Assembly (NCBI GenBank): GCA_020091685.1
Contig: CM034597.1
Coordinates: 29,562,388-29,626,387, forward strand
Origin: Lutjanus erythropterus
Lineage: Eukaryota > Chordata > Actinopteri > Lutjaniformes > Lutjanidae
Direction: 5' to 3'
DNA length: 64,000 bases
Made by a program: the position numbers and the translations under genes. Positions 1-12,297 of the stretch are shown here, one piece after another (position 1 is the first letter of the stretch; each line of letters opens with the position of its first letter). The notes below the pieces were generated by a model. The model did no database searches, was not told where the DNA came from, and worked only from the letters and a program-made list of their open reading frames with translations.

Positions 1-110
1 GAAACTCCAGCAGTGTTTTGTGCACTAACAAAATAAACCCGACCTTAAAACGGCAAGAGGGTGAGTAGATAATGACTGAATTTTCATTTTTGGATGTATT
101 GTCCCTTTAA
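1..110 (+). mobile_element. TTAA-flanked MITE, family 1 (right end; cut by window start)
   Basis: The sequence from the first base to TGTCCCTTTAA matches the right half of the copies at 14685 and 43347, including GAAACTCCAGCAGTGTTTTG and ATAATGACTGAATTTTCATT. The end TCCCTTTAA is the inverted terminus of the family. The left part is outside the window. Confidence 0.8.
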
Positions 111-1094
111 TGGGCTGCAACACACATATTAGACTTTCGACTCTGCTTTAAATCTCTAACGCTTGCTTTTTTCCTTTGCCTTACTTGGGTATTTGCTATT
201 GCATGTAATACATGTGAAAACCCTCTTGTCTATTAAAAGCTCTCTTTGTCAAGTCATTGTGAAACTTAATGGATGCCAGTTCCTCCACAAATACTGTCTT
301 TGAGTGCTTGTGTCTACATATGGTCAGTCCTGAGCGCTGCTGTGAGTGTTTAACAGCAGATGATGTTAAAAAGGGACTTTCAGTTCTGGGAAGTGAGCAG
401 CTCGTGTGCGGAGGATGCTGGAGCTGATGGGACAGGAAGTAATGTTTTCTTGGATGGGTCAGTCAGTGCCACAATGTCCCTTTTGTCTCGGAGCTCCGCG
501 GTGATCCCAGGAGATCCCTCGGCGCCTCCCCCCCTCCCCCTCCTGCCCCTCCACACTGGGATCTGACACACAGTCTCCAGGCAGCGCCGATCCTCCGTCA
601 CCATGGCGGTTTGGGTGGGATGTGGAGCCAAGAGCTTAGTCAGATCATAGATAATAAGGCCATTTGTAATGTGAACATGAGACACTGCTTCTCAATGGCA
701 GTAGTTGCTTCATCGAATCCAACCACATTTGGATGAGACTGGTATCATTTCATCATTCGGTTCAACTTAGTTTGAGTCCAGTGTTTGAATCCTTGAGTAA
801 AACTGGAAAAGCCAGGTCACCCACACCTCTCTGTGGTAGCATAAGCTCTGCTGAAACCATAAATTAATTGATTGATTAGTAAATAACAGAAAATATTTGA
901 GTTATTTATCCTTTTCCCAGTTATATTGAACATTTTCTGCTCAGTTTTCTTCAATATAATCATGAGACTAGGATGAAATAAATGTTTCATCCTCATTTTA
1001 GCCCTGCTTTGGTCTCTACCAACTTCTGAGAAAAATATCCATCATTTTCTCATTTTAAGTCGTCAATACCAACTTTTTGTCACGCTGGACTTTT

Positions 1095-1432
1095 CACCCA
1101 TTATATATGATAGAATGAGGTATTTTCTGAACTTACCGGACTGTTCTAGCTGTTCTGTTATTTATTTTACCCACTTAATCATTGTACTTATGGTTATTTA
1201 TCAGAAAATCTAATTGGGTTGATGTTTCGTGAAAGCACCAATACTCATCCATGGCTACAATTTCAATATTGTGGTTTCTGGTCAAAAATATTGTGATATT
1301 TTATCTTGTCTGTATTACCCAGAGATAATACAACAAACTTATTTTATCATTTTAGCTGCTTCCACCCCTCATACTCAACATGTCTTCAATCAAAACCTAC
1401 ACGATCAGTAATTATCGATATCGCCCAATTTG
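1095..1432. repeat. dispersed repeat, family B (partial)
   Basis: It contains GACTGTTCTAGCTGTTCTG, TTTACCCACTTAATCATTGT, GTGAAAGCACCAATACTC and, near the end, ATCGATATCGCCCAATTTG. An unrelated piece (about 1315-1400) interrupts the right part. Confidence 0.55.
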
Positions 1433-1648
1433 AAACTTCACTATCATGATCGTGGGTTTTCATCATAATGTTCAGCTCTTTATCAGTCCTATATCTTTTA
1501 ATTTTATTCCTTCAAAATCTTTACGGCACACATTACAGGAGTCTTGACAAAGTTTATAACAACTTTGTTCTCAGTACTTCTCAAGGATATTTGTCATTGT
1601 TATCATTAGGCTAAATAGATAATAATTGACTAAAAAAAGATTGATTAG

Positions 1649-1686
1649 TCACTGATAAAGATATGTGTCACTGATAAAGATATGTG
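1649..1686 (+). repeat. perfect 19-bp tandem duplication
   Basis: TCACTGATAAAGATATGTG occurs twice head to tail without a mismatch, so the duplication is probably recent. Confidence 0.9.
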
Positions 1687-2810
1687 AGGCTTGAATAGCA
1701 TATCGATAAAAAGTGGGACTAAGAATGAAGTAAGAGGAAAGACAGCAAAAAGTTTTTAGGGAAGACAGACAGACGTAAAGATAGAGAGTGGGAGAATGAA
1801 TGAGTGAGAAAGCAGGAGAATGATGACTCCTCTCTGTCCACATCCTTTTGTGGTCAGGGGCCATGACTCTGCTCCCACCTCCCACATGGAAGACCATCCT
1901 CAGGCCACACACACACAGAGTTAAGAGTGACAGAAAATCCCTGTACCTGTGCAAGGCTCGTCTGTGTTTATTTGTTTCCACACCAATAAACCCGGCTCTG
2001 GTACCTCCTCACCACATGCTGCCCGCTCTGAACAGCTGAGCCGCTGGATTACTGGCAGCAGTGGTGTGGAGTAATTTCCAGTCTGTCCCACCACAGAGGA
2101 AAAGATCACTCACACCGGCTACTCAGCATCTCTCTCTTCCTTCCCATCAGCCCTCACCCTGCCGCTGCCGTTTTTACAGGGAATCCCTTCTGAGGCCGGC
2201 TTGTTCACCAGACTCCTCCAGAGAGCTTGAGTTGTAGTATCAGTTTGAGATGGGGTGTCTGCGTGTGTGGGTGCTGGTTTCCGTTGTGGAGAGTCATCAC
2301 TGTGAACAGAGTGAAGGTTATTTTCTAATGCTGCAGGGGCGGAGGTGGACGGGGAATAGTGGACGGACACTGGAGGGCCAGAAAAAGCAGCCTGCTGCAG
2401 AATCAAAAGATCAGCACACTAACAAAACAGAAGGGATATTATATCTTTTCTGTGTGACTGTAGCAGCAGAAGAGTTGATCAGTTTGATCTTTGTACTCAG
2501 ACATGTTTCCCTGAAGCAATATTCCAAATATGTTATCATAACCGACAGGAAAGATGGCCAAAAGACGCTGAAAAAAACAGTAACTTCCTTATGAGTTTCT
2601 GCAGGATTGTTTATCATAGAGCTCTGCATTAACTCCACTAGTATAAACAATGAGGATGGATTATAGCCAATTAACGTCATCCGAAAAGCGATTGAGCATT
2701 TACTAAAATCCCTGAAGATTAATTGTGCAAACAGGGAACTACTTAACTGTTTGCAAAGGAATTGAAGGTGGTGGATGGTAAACTGATGATAGGAGACAGT
2801 GAGGGAAAGT

Positions 2811-3230
2811 TAAAGGAGCAATGCGTAACAATTGTGTGTGACTTGGAGCCAGAGACTGTATATTAAATAGGTTGAAATCCTATTTAATATATGATCTATG
2901 GTTAAAGTGAGTCATTTCCCCCTATTTTGCTAATTTAACTGTCATAAATGTCTACTGTTTCTAAAAGATCACTAATCTTATTGATTGTATAGGGCTCAGA
3001 CAGTCACTCATTCGGCAAACCTTAATTAAACATTAATTTGAACTTTAATTAACGCGACACTGGCAAAGAAAAACAGTCACTCCAGCCTGAAACAGAAATT
3101 TCAAAAAAGGACACCTCAGCTGGAGTGTTGTTCACAGAGTGGCGAGTTTTTTAACATAACATATTGACTGTAATAAATCATTCAAACGATACCACGATAT
3201 GTTAACATATTATATTTTCTCCTTTTAAAT
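2811..3230. mobile_element. MITE, family 3 (left end clear, right end uncertain)
   Basis: It begins TAAAGGAGCAATGCGTAAC and shares an internal hairpin segment with the copy at 22794-23271. A possible decayed right end is TTTTCTCCTTTTA near 3220, but this is weak. Confidence 0.45.
2859..2891. repeat. 13-bp perfect inverted repeat (hairpin)
   Basis: TATATTAAATAGG is followed, after a 7-base loop, by CCTATTTAATATA. It lies inside the family 3 element and is probably part of it. Confidence 0.85.
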
Positions 3231-5699
3231 CCAACATTTCCTCCAGGAATTTGATTCTGCAGTGCTTGTTAATTTATTACCCGCCATCATTTCAGCACAA
3301 ATTAATGCAAATGAGGCAAACTAAAAGTAACGCGACTTAAGAGTCTCTAACCACACCTTTGGCTCTACAGTGGTACATGATAACATAATCAATTACATGT
3401 TAGCATGCTGGTGTTTAGCAGGTAATGTTTACCATGTTCATCATTTTATTTAAGCATGCTAACATTTGCTAAGTAAGGAATACAGTACAGTGTGCAGGGC
3501 ATGATGGTGAAATAAAACCTGACAGGGTGATGGAAGACCCTGATGCAAAGCGGACAGTCTTGAGTCACCCTGAGGGATTTAATATCACCATAATGACCTG
3601 CACACTATGTATTATCCCACTTATTACATAGTGATTTACTTTAAAAAAATCAATTATTTGACACAACATATTCTTTGATAAATTATTTTATAGGTTTAAC
3701 CATGATGCGTCTGTTATTCATAGCAGCGGTTTTTCAGAAATAGCAGACCATAGAATGCTGTAACCGACCAGTCAGAAGCAAGTATTAAGCAAAAGCTGTG
3801 TAATAATTAGTACTTAACACAAAGTAGAGCTGCAGTTGATGAGAATTTCTGGCAAATATTTGTACCTAAACCAAAGTACCAACCCGTCTGTACCAAAGAG
3901 TTGATTTGTCGATCAACCATCACATGTTGCCATCTATGAACACACGTTGCGATCATTTTTGTCCTTTTGTCCAAATGGAAAATCCCACTTAGTGGTTGGC
4001 AAAAAACAGTGACATAGGTTATAGTGCTGATGTCCTCCCCTCTATTAAGAGGGTTTATACATAGCAACATCAGGTTACCCAGGAAACGTTAGAGGGGCTT
4101 GGAGAAAATAGCATTTTGACACTAAAATGCCTGTATTTCAATATTTGTTTATGTATTTTCAAGCTTTTCATCTGGTTTGGATACATAAAATTATGGACCT
4201 GCCCTTTGAGCCACAATCTTCAAATATAAACTTCTTAATATCTACAGTCAGGACAACTTTGTTCATCATTTTCACGCTGAGCTCTAAAATCTAATATGTG
4301 AAACTATTTTGTTTAGCAGAGCTACATGGTAGGCAGCACTATGGTTACCAAATAGAAAATTGCATTTGTCAGCCCCAGTTTGCTCTGCAAAATGTTCAAA
4401 CCCGCCCGTTTTCATAGGCACAGCTGGATCCAGAACTTCTCCTGTGTCTTGTTGCTTTTTCTGGTCAGAAACCTTAAGGAATGCAAGTTTGAGTGACAGG
4501 TTTGAGGTCAGCTGGGACTCATGCAGTTGTGCAAGTAATGTGTGTAGTTTGTGGGCGTCGATAACAAAAAGGAGACTAGACTCATTTATCTGTGGAGAGG
4601 GGTCGGTCTCCAAATTGGAAAGTGTAATGTGTTTTGCTTTATATAGTGTTTTCTTAGCTTGTAGCATGAAGTGCTAAAAATAAGAAGCACCAAGAACATA
4701 TGGATGGATTTGATGACTTTGTTCTTTCAAATAGAAAAAGAGAACAATATCTGAAATAAGAAAGAAAAACACAACACTGTTGCATCAACTCATGAATTAT
4801 GCATCTTTCTGATAATAATGGGAAATTAATATTTTGGAAACTGTGCCCGTGAACTATGCATGAACAAAGAATCTGAATGGGGAAGTGCTTACAGGCTGCT
4901 CACAGTAATCTGTTCTGCATCTGAGGGTTCAACACGACCCCATTGTGTTCTCCCACCGAAGCGCTTCACAGGAAAGCTGTGAACAAAACCCCTCAACGTC
5001 GCTCTCGACGTGCGAGTTCTCCCACCTGCAGCTGTCACAGCAGACGCACAGGGAGATGGGCTGAATTATTAACACACCTTGCTCGTGATGGGGAAAAATG
5101 ACATGGAGGGGGGGAGAGAAGGTGGAAAGAGTTTTAGGGAGGTGAGAGGGTAGATGTAATGAAGCAGCACCAGGTTTCCACTTCATTGTTTTTTATGGCT
5201 GTTAAAGACAAAAGTGCAGATTGCATTCAGGAGACAGACTTCCTTCATGTATATCCTTCATTATCCATATCCGAATTCCTCCTCAGAAGGACTTATCATT
5301 GTCCTATTATCTTCTCACAGCTCACTCTCTCTGCTACCCTTTGGTCTCTCCCCCATCCGGGTTTGCAGAGTCTCCCACGCCGGAGACACACACAGGATTT
5401 AACACGCCTGTTTCCCCACAAAGCTCTGCACTGTTTGCTCGCTGTGTTGATGCGTTTATAGGCCTAAAGCAGCTATTGTGCAGCCTGCCAGCAGTTTACT
5501 CTCATACACAAGTTGTAATACCACCATTTACTACAGTTTGTGGGCATGTTATGCAATCCTTGTAGCTCATTAGTAATGTGATTCAGTTGTTTTGACTCCC
5601 TGTGTGTCATCCAGTAGCGTCTCGTGTGGGTAGAGGGTATTGTAGTGTGTTTAGACCTACAATTTCCTGCCTTATTAGCCCTCTAACTGTTGAAGATGC

Positions 5700-7130
5700 T
5701 TTTCTATACACTTGCCAATTCAGCTCCAAAAAAGCATAACTTTGCTTTCTAGTGAAAGCCACGTGCTTCCAAATTTGGTGATATTTGTTTTCAGATAAAG
5801 TGAAGCATTTAATGCTCCTTTATGGGTTGAAATGATTCATCTGAGGCTAATAAAATTCTCTTTAAGAAAAAAACATTGGATTGTATCATAAATGTCATGA
5901 GATTTAAAATAATACTGTACTGTGTTCATACAAATGTTGATATTTTCAAGAAACATGTTTTTCACAGGACAGCAGCAATAAATCCCAAGACTCTCCTGCT
6001 TCTTAGGCCAAAAAAAAACCTTTAAGAAACCAATTTGATTATCTTGCACATGTATGTCACAAAGCTTTAAACAAAACTGCTTTTGTCACGTCTCGAAAAA
6101 TCGCCATTTTTGGGATTTTCCCAGACAGCGAGGATAGTGTAAACTTCAAATTTATCTAATTGTTAGCCTAATAAAACTCTTTAAAACACCATCAGATCAC
6201 CTCAAAATTGTCTCAAGAATGTTTAGTCCAAAGCTCAAAAAAGGCTTTTAGTTATTAGTTGTTTCATTTTGTGTTAGTGTATGATGATTGTGTAAGCCCC
6301 AGATGTCCTACTTCTTTGGCCGGTAAAACTTTCTTTCAAAATCCTCTCAAATCACAAGTCATAATCAGGCTAAAAGCAAGATATTTTTTCTACTTGAGTT
6401 CATGAAAAGTTTACATTTTGTGCAGTGACAATGTGAGGATTTGCTGCTTTTCTTTATCATTGATGACAATAAATGAAGAGTCTTTGGGTTTTGGACTGTC
6501 CGTTAGATAAACGAAGCGATTTGAGGACGTCACTTTGCACCCTGGGAAATTGTTACAAGCATTTCCCACAATCTCTAGACTTTTTATAGGCTAAATGATT
6601 AATCATGGAAATAAACGCTAGTTGCAGCCCTATCTAAGATAATGGAAAAAGCAAGAAAGCCCTCAAAAAATCCATTAGACTATCTCAAAAATCTTTCTCT
6701 AGAATATCTCCAACATGATTTTCATGGACAGTGATGATACGTTTGAAAATTCTACTTGTTCTTTGGCTTGAAAAACTACAAAACACAATTAGATTGTGGC
6801 AAAATGCACTGTTGCTTAAAACAAGATTTTCTTTTGTTCATAAAGAGCGTTTAGAGAAACATGGCTTTCACAGTACAGTGACATTTTACCCAGCTTCTTT
6901 GGGGAAAAACACTTAAATTAGATTTTCTCAGAAATGCGGTGTTGCAAAGCTCCAAATAAGAAAAGAACTTTTGAGTTTTCATGGATGATCATTTTGTAGC
7001 CTTTCATTCTCCTGCATCTTTGGCTAAAAACTTATTAGATTATCTCAAAAGCTGATTGATGCAAACAGGATTTTTCCTTTCATAAAGCGTTTTGGAGAAA
7101 CCTGGTCCTCACAGGACAGCGCCAAACATT
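5700..7130. repeat. degenerate tandem array, unit about 130-155 bp
   Basis: The motif TTTCA(C/T)(A/G)G(A/T)ACAG, followed about 35-45 bases later by CTTCTTTGGC...AAAAAC and then ATTAGATTATCTCAAAA, recurs. Best-preserved unit starts are near 5957, 6720, 6867 and 6971, with weaker units near 6113, 6262 and 6401. A dispersed repeat (about 6420-6638) interrupts the array. Individual units look only roughly two-thirds alike by eye, so the array is old. Confidence 0.55.
6420..6638. repeat. AT-rich dispersed repeat, family A (…GTTGCAGCCCT end)
   Basis: It contains GAGGATTTGCTGCTTTTC, TTTGGGTTTTGGACTGT and ATTTTT/TTATAGGC...GATTAATCA, and ends GCTAGTTGCAGCCCT. The same order of segments is seen at 37760-38016. 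It is inserted in the degenerate tandem array. Confidence 0.65.
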
Positions 7131-7179
7131 TTGTGAACCCCTCAGTGAATGATGAGCGGTCTCGTCTCTGTAACAGCCC

Positions 7180-7232
7180 ATTGGCCGGGTTTACTCACTC
7201 TCTGATTGGTGTTTACGTTATTCCCGTCCAAT
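7180..7232. promoter_or_regulatory. cluster of three CCAAT motifs with an adjacent forkhead-like site
   Basis: ATTGG occurs at 7180-7184 and 7205-7209 and CCAAT at 7228-7232, spaced 25 and 23 bp. TGTTTAC, the forkhead core, is at 7210-7216. The cluster lies in a 180-bp non-repetitive, moderately GC-rich block just after the degenerate tandem array. Regularly spaced CCAAT boxes are typical of NF-Y targets; no TATA box or exon is evident, so function is unproven. Confidence 0.35.
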
Positions 7233-7818
7233 CAGCCCTCAGTGGCACGCTTGCAGCGGCGTGTGTATCTCGCTGGGATAAAGACTTCGCCTGGAACCAG
7301 ATTAGCGCATTCCCCACTGAAGTATGTGTTTTCTGTCTCTTAGGACTCATTAGCTGCCTGTGTGTGGTTTGTGTGTATTTAAGGTGCCATGTTTTCCATT
7401 GTTTTAAAATTGCCTTTCAGGATCAGAATCCTGGTGGTTTTGGCCCAATGCAGATGCAGCATAATCTCAGTGCCCACATGTTCTCATGCGTCCCGCCTAT
7501 TGAATGAGCAGAAACAGGACCGTGTCGCGTTGGTGGCCTGGTAGTCAGTGGTCAGAATAGCTCCCCGAGCTGTTTGGAAAGGTTAGGCCTTCATAGAGGA
7601 CAGCCTGCCCAGCCTGGGTTGAAAGTGAACTTTAGCTTAAGAATAGACTCCTCGGTGCCAAGAGAAACAAGTCTGCACTTTCCCCGTTCGGAGTCAGGGA
7701 ATGTTTTGTGGTTGAGCTTTGTGGGTCAGATTTGTTGCTCCACTCATGAGTCAGTTCTTTTTCTGTTTTCCAGCAAGGTTGTAACACATGGAAACATGCA
7801 GTTTGGGAAAGAAGAAGA

Positions 7819-7831
7819 AGGGGGGGGGGGG
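7819..7831 (+). repeat. poly-G run
   Basis: A G homopolymer of about 11-13 bases following GAAGAAGAAG. Confidence 0.85.
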
Positions 7832-8821
7832 ACTTTTTTGAGGTTTGTTAAGTAAATACACTGAGTCAATAAATAGTAACACAAAGCTAAATATGATTGC
7901 ATCTAATTCAGTATCTTAAATCAAACCCCAAGTATTCCAGATCAACTGTCTTGTTCGTGTGACTTACAGAAGCCAAAATAAACTGAGCAGCGTGTAGTTT
8001 CACCTGTGGTTTATAGATGGCAGCAGTGAGCCACCGTGGATGAATCCCCTGACGGTTTGAGTCAGAACTGAAAATCAGACAGCAGCAGGTCCCTGTCAGG
8101 TCTGGGAATCTACTCGCATACTCCAAATAAACAGTTTTCATTATTTTTATTATAAAAACAAACAAAAACAATGAGAGACAACAATCTTATCATTAGAAAC
8201 AAAGTAATCCATACTTTTAAATGTAAGTGCTTTAAAGATTAATAGATTAAACAACAACAGCATTTGTCAGCAGTAGCTTTGATGAGCGTTTAATTAAGTT
8301 AGGATCCAACTTTATTATAAGTAATGAATTTTTTAAATCCGTTTTTCTTTATTGTTAAAAACAAAACAAACACAGACAACAATATTATCATAAAAAGGAT
8401 GAACACAAGTAATCCAAGCATTTAAATCAGTACTGTAAAGAATTATGGATTAATCAATGATTACAATGAGCAATTAATAATCATTGTCACTGATTAAGCA
8501 ACAATCATAAATATTCAGGGGGATTTGCTGCTTTTCTCTCTTTCATGTTGTTGTAAAATTAAATCTAAGCGATGTAGCTTTATCAAAAGTAATCCAGGTT
8601 TTGTTGTTTTGAACTTGTTGTATTTTGATTATTAACAAAAGAGACAACCTTATGGACTGAATTTAAAATGACAATTACAATTTTGATAATTATTATTAAT
8701 GGATCAGTGGAAGCAAAAATACCAAAGATTTAGTTTCTCAAGTGAGAAGATTCACATCTTTTTTCTGTTTTATTTAGGGATGTCACAGTATCTGTATTTT
8801 TATTTTCTCTCTTCAGCCAAG

Positions 8822-8823
<2 letters not shown>

Positions 8824-8909
<86 letters not shown>
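8824..8909 (+). repeat. (AATC)21 microsatellite
   Basis: An 86-bp uninterrupted CAAT/AATC tetranucleotide array. The open frame through it (Asn-Gln-Ser-Ile repeats) is an artefact. Confidence 0.97.
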
Positions 8910-9409
8910 GAGAGGGAACTACGTCAAAATCTCGTTATATGACCTTGTTGAAAATGAAAAATAAATGTCCTTGTCTCCTTGTTTAGATCAAATATCACGA
9001 TTTTGTAATAAAAAAGTTACAGAACACTGTAACGCACTGTGACCATATATAGTCATCATATCACATGGTTCATTATATTATTTTATTTTATTTTATTAAA
9101 GGACCACTCCTGACTTCTGTATTGTTTTTGCTTTGCAGTTGGACATAAATTATTCAAACATTCATTACAAAACAGTTCACACCATTTTATTGTTCATGTT
9201 AAGGTCATGGTTGTTACTTTCATTTCATTTTATCAAAGGAGGAAAGCAGAAGCCCTTTAAGCTAAAAGGAAAATTGAATTTTTTACCAATAGAAAATACT
9301 GTAAACATCAATTTATTATTTAATAATGGACTTTTTTTTTCCAGTTGTCATTTTTCTTTGTTTTCTAATATTGTTTAATCTTTGTCATCTGAGTTTTTGG
9401 TATTGTGAC

Positions 9410-9436
9410 CCCCCCCCCCCCCACACACACACACAT
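9410..9436 (+). repeat. poly-C run joined to a CA run
   Basis: About 13 C residues followed directly by seven CA units. Confidence 0.9.
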
Positions 9437-11506
9437 TTAAAGTTTTTATTGTGATTATGTGACAAAACAAAAAAGACAACATTATAGTATAAGACATTGC
9501 AGAATGGACAAAGAGAGTAGAAGCAATAACATCGAAAAAATAGTAGTAAACAAATTTTTTATAAAAGCAGAAAACATGGGGGCTTACAGCGCTACATCAT
9601 TTCATTTCATGCTTGTTTTCCTGCATAACGCTGGGTCACATGGCTGCACATGAATTATCAATGACACATACTTGCACCAACACATTAATATATTATATTA
9701 ATTCTTTGCTGTCTTTTAGACATGCAGTATCTGTCCGAAAAAGCCAAAATGGTTGAAATCTACAGATTATTATCTAGAGATGACACACATCAGAGAGCCT
9801 GTGAATCCCAGAATGACCTTACCGTATCCCATAAGTCACTGCCTTCCCCGTCCAGACCGAGAAAAAATGATGCAGCCACTTCCATGTTTATAAGATCCAG
9901 AAAAAGGCAATTTAAAAACATCTTGGACTATAGACAAAATGAATAGTTTTATTTGAAAAGTAACTGACAGATGAATTGATAATGAAACTTATCCTCACTC
10001 TACTTAATATAAAAACTTCTGAAATGATTATTTGATTAATCTGCAACAATTTTGATCATCAGTAACTTCTCATTGTTTATTTTTCACACAAAAATGTTAA
10101 ACTTTCTCTGTTTCCAGCTTCTCAATTTTGCATTTTCTACTTTCTACTACCACAGTTTTCTGACGTTAAAGATAATCTTCAAATCTGTCAAGTATTGTGC
10201 AGTGGTGCAGAGTCTCTGTGGTTTTAGAGAAGCTTTTGTTTTAGACACCACATCTGGATGAGGCCCTCTGCAGGTCAGGCGGTCACATTACAGTAGATGA
10301 GAGAGAGAAGAAGGTACAATTCAGGATTACAGCTCTTTTTTTAGTGTCTACGTTTCAGCTTTTTCAGCCAAAAAAGTAAAAAGTAGAAAGAAGTGAAGGA
10401 AACAAGAGGAAGAGAAGATTGAAACTTTATACAGGAAAGAGATCAGAGTTGGTAAAATGAGGAAGAAATTAATGTATTTCAGCTGTTACTGTTTCTTCAT
10501 CTGCTTCATCGTCTCTCAGTCTCAGTCTAATGTTCTTCCTCCCTCTTTTCTGCATGTCATTTATTCCATTTTTAGCTCTTTGAGTGATTGACAGTAGCCC
10601 GTAGCGTGTTTGCTGGTATGATACCACAATAAACACACAACGCTGGGATCGTGCGCTTAATTAGTTTGGTGTAGTTAGTAAGACGGTAACCAGGGATTAC
10701 ACTAAATATTTATCATAACTCATCAATCTTCCTGTTGCTATGTCCTCCAGGGAGACATTTGGCAATAATAACCAGCTTCGTAGCTTCATACTTCTGTTTT
10801 GTTCTGTAATGATTTATCTGGAGCTCTGCTGGTTGTGTGATCAGTCAGCACAGTGTATCATGGCTTAAGAGATTTTTATCATATAATTCCAAATACTCTG
10901 CCTTTATCTGATGGAAAGATTTCTTGTCTTGATAATTAGACCTAACCTACATTTAGCGTCTAAGCTTTGTGGTATTTCGGTTATTATTATATCTCTATAT
11001 ATCTCTGTCTATATCTAAATAAATACAGATTATTAAAGTATCTGATTTTAATTCTTAGGCAAAATGTTCTATACAAAGAAAAGTATATTTGTGAAGTTTT
11101 TTTTTAATTAAATTTTAATAGAAAAAATAAATGAACATGTGAAGAGTTAGAACTTTTTTGTTGTTTTAGTCAGTTAGATTTGGTTTGATCAGAGCCGTGA
11201 AATATTAAATCACCCATCTTTGCTCACTACATCTACCTCTTTTTGTCTGCATAAACTAAGTTATATGAACTTCTTTTTAAAATACAAAAATCAGAAATTC
11301 TTATCCAAATCAGCCATGAGAAGCAGGTACTTATTCACAGTGTTCACGTCACGTCTGTATGGGAACGCCCCCTTCGGAGGTCAAAACAATGCTGTCTTAG
11401 GCTGCCTGCCAGCTAACAAACTGAACAGTCTCTGTTGTTTCGGGAGGTTGTGTGATCCGATGCACTAACCAATGAGGAGACAAGCCTGGCCTGTATCTAC
11501 AGAATC

Positions 11507-11635
11507 ATGTCCAACAAAGAAAATCCAGAAAAGAGGAGATTGTGGATTTGTGCCGTTAAACGTGCCTCTGACCCTGCGGAGGGCAAACAGTGGCAGCTGT
11601 CAGAGTACACACGTATTTACAGTGAACACGTTACC
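11507..11635 (+). pseudogene. THAP-like zinc-finger fragment (decayed)
   Basis: An open frame from ATG 11507 starts with ENPEKRRLWICAVKRA and continues to LSEYTRIYSEH. This resembles the C-terminal half of a THAP domain, which has a conserved Trp and ends in C-x2-H-F. Here the metal-binding Cys is Tyr (TAC at 11618-11620) and the final Phe is Val. The N-terminal C-x2-4-C pair is not in frame; a Cys-Cys pair near 11433 lies in another frame. THAP domains occur in host genes and in several fish transposon families, so this is probably a transposon relic. The rest of the 81-codon frame has no recognisable features. Confidence 0.4.
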
Positions 11636-11989
11636 AAAGTGTTGACCATCCAGATCAAAAATACATATAACTGTCTGTACTTTTGTATGCTTTTATCCAG
11701 ACGGCAGTGTAAAGTGAGGAATCCTCCACAAGAAAGATGTAAACATCACTGAAGTGGAACTCTGGCAGAAACTTTAGTGACTCAAATACAGCAGCAGATG
11801 CTGTATATGGATCAGAAAATAAAGGAATCAAAAGTAAAAAGTAGAAATTCAGAGCAAAAAAATTGAAAAAAAAACTTTAAAATCTCTTGCAAAAAAATCA
11901 CATCATAATCATTTTTACATGGTTTTCAATCAAAATAAGAATAACTGTAAAAATGATCATTACCTCTAATATTGCAAATCATATTGCAA

Positions 11990-12297
11990 TATCAATTTTT
12001 CTCAATTAATTGATAAGTTTCTTGGTTTATAAAATGTCAGAAAATGGTCAAAAATGTTGATCAGTGTTTCCAAAATCCCAAGATTTCGTCCTCAAATGCC
12101 TTGTTGTAGCCACAACACGAAGATATTTAGTTTACTGTCATAAAGGAGTAAAGAAACCAGAAAATATTCACATTTGAGAAGCTAAACAAATCCGAGAATT
12201 TTGGCTTTTTTTTCTTACAAAAATACTCAATTAATCAACCAATTAATCAACCGATTATCTCAATAGTTTTTTCATGATTGATGAATCATTGCAGCTC
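11990..12297. repeat. AT-rich dispersed repeat, family A
   Basis: It contains AAAATGTCAGAAAATGGTC, GATCAGTGTTTCCAAAA, TTTACTGTCATAAAGGAGTA and CATTTGAGAAGCT, and ends in several ATTAATCAACC units and ATTGCAGCTCC. Read in reverse, it aligns with the copies at 14368 and 16446. Confidence 0.7.

Noticed and set aside
7133-7507. 124-codon open frame over the CCAAT cluster
   Set aside because: No recognisable protein features; the region looks non-coding, and the reading frame is typical of chance in GC-richer DNA.
8824-8909. Regular repeat considered as a CRISPR array
   Set aside because: It is a pure 4-bp microsatellite without spacers, in a vertebrate gene.
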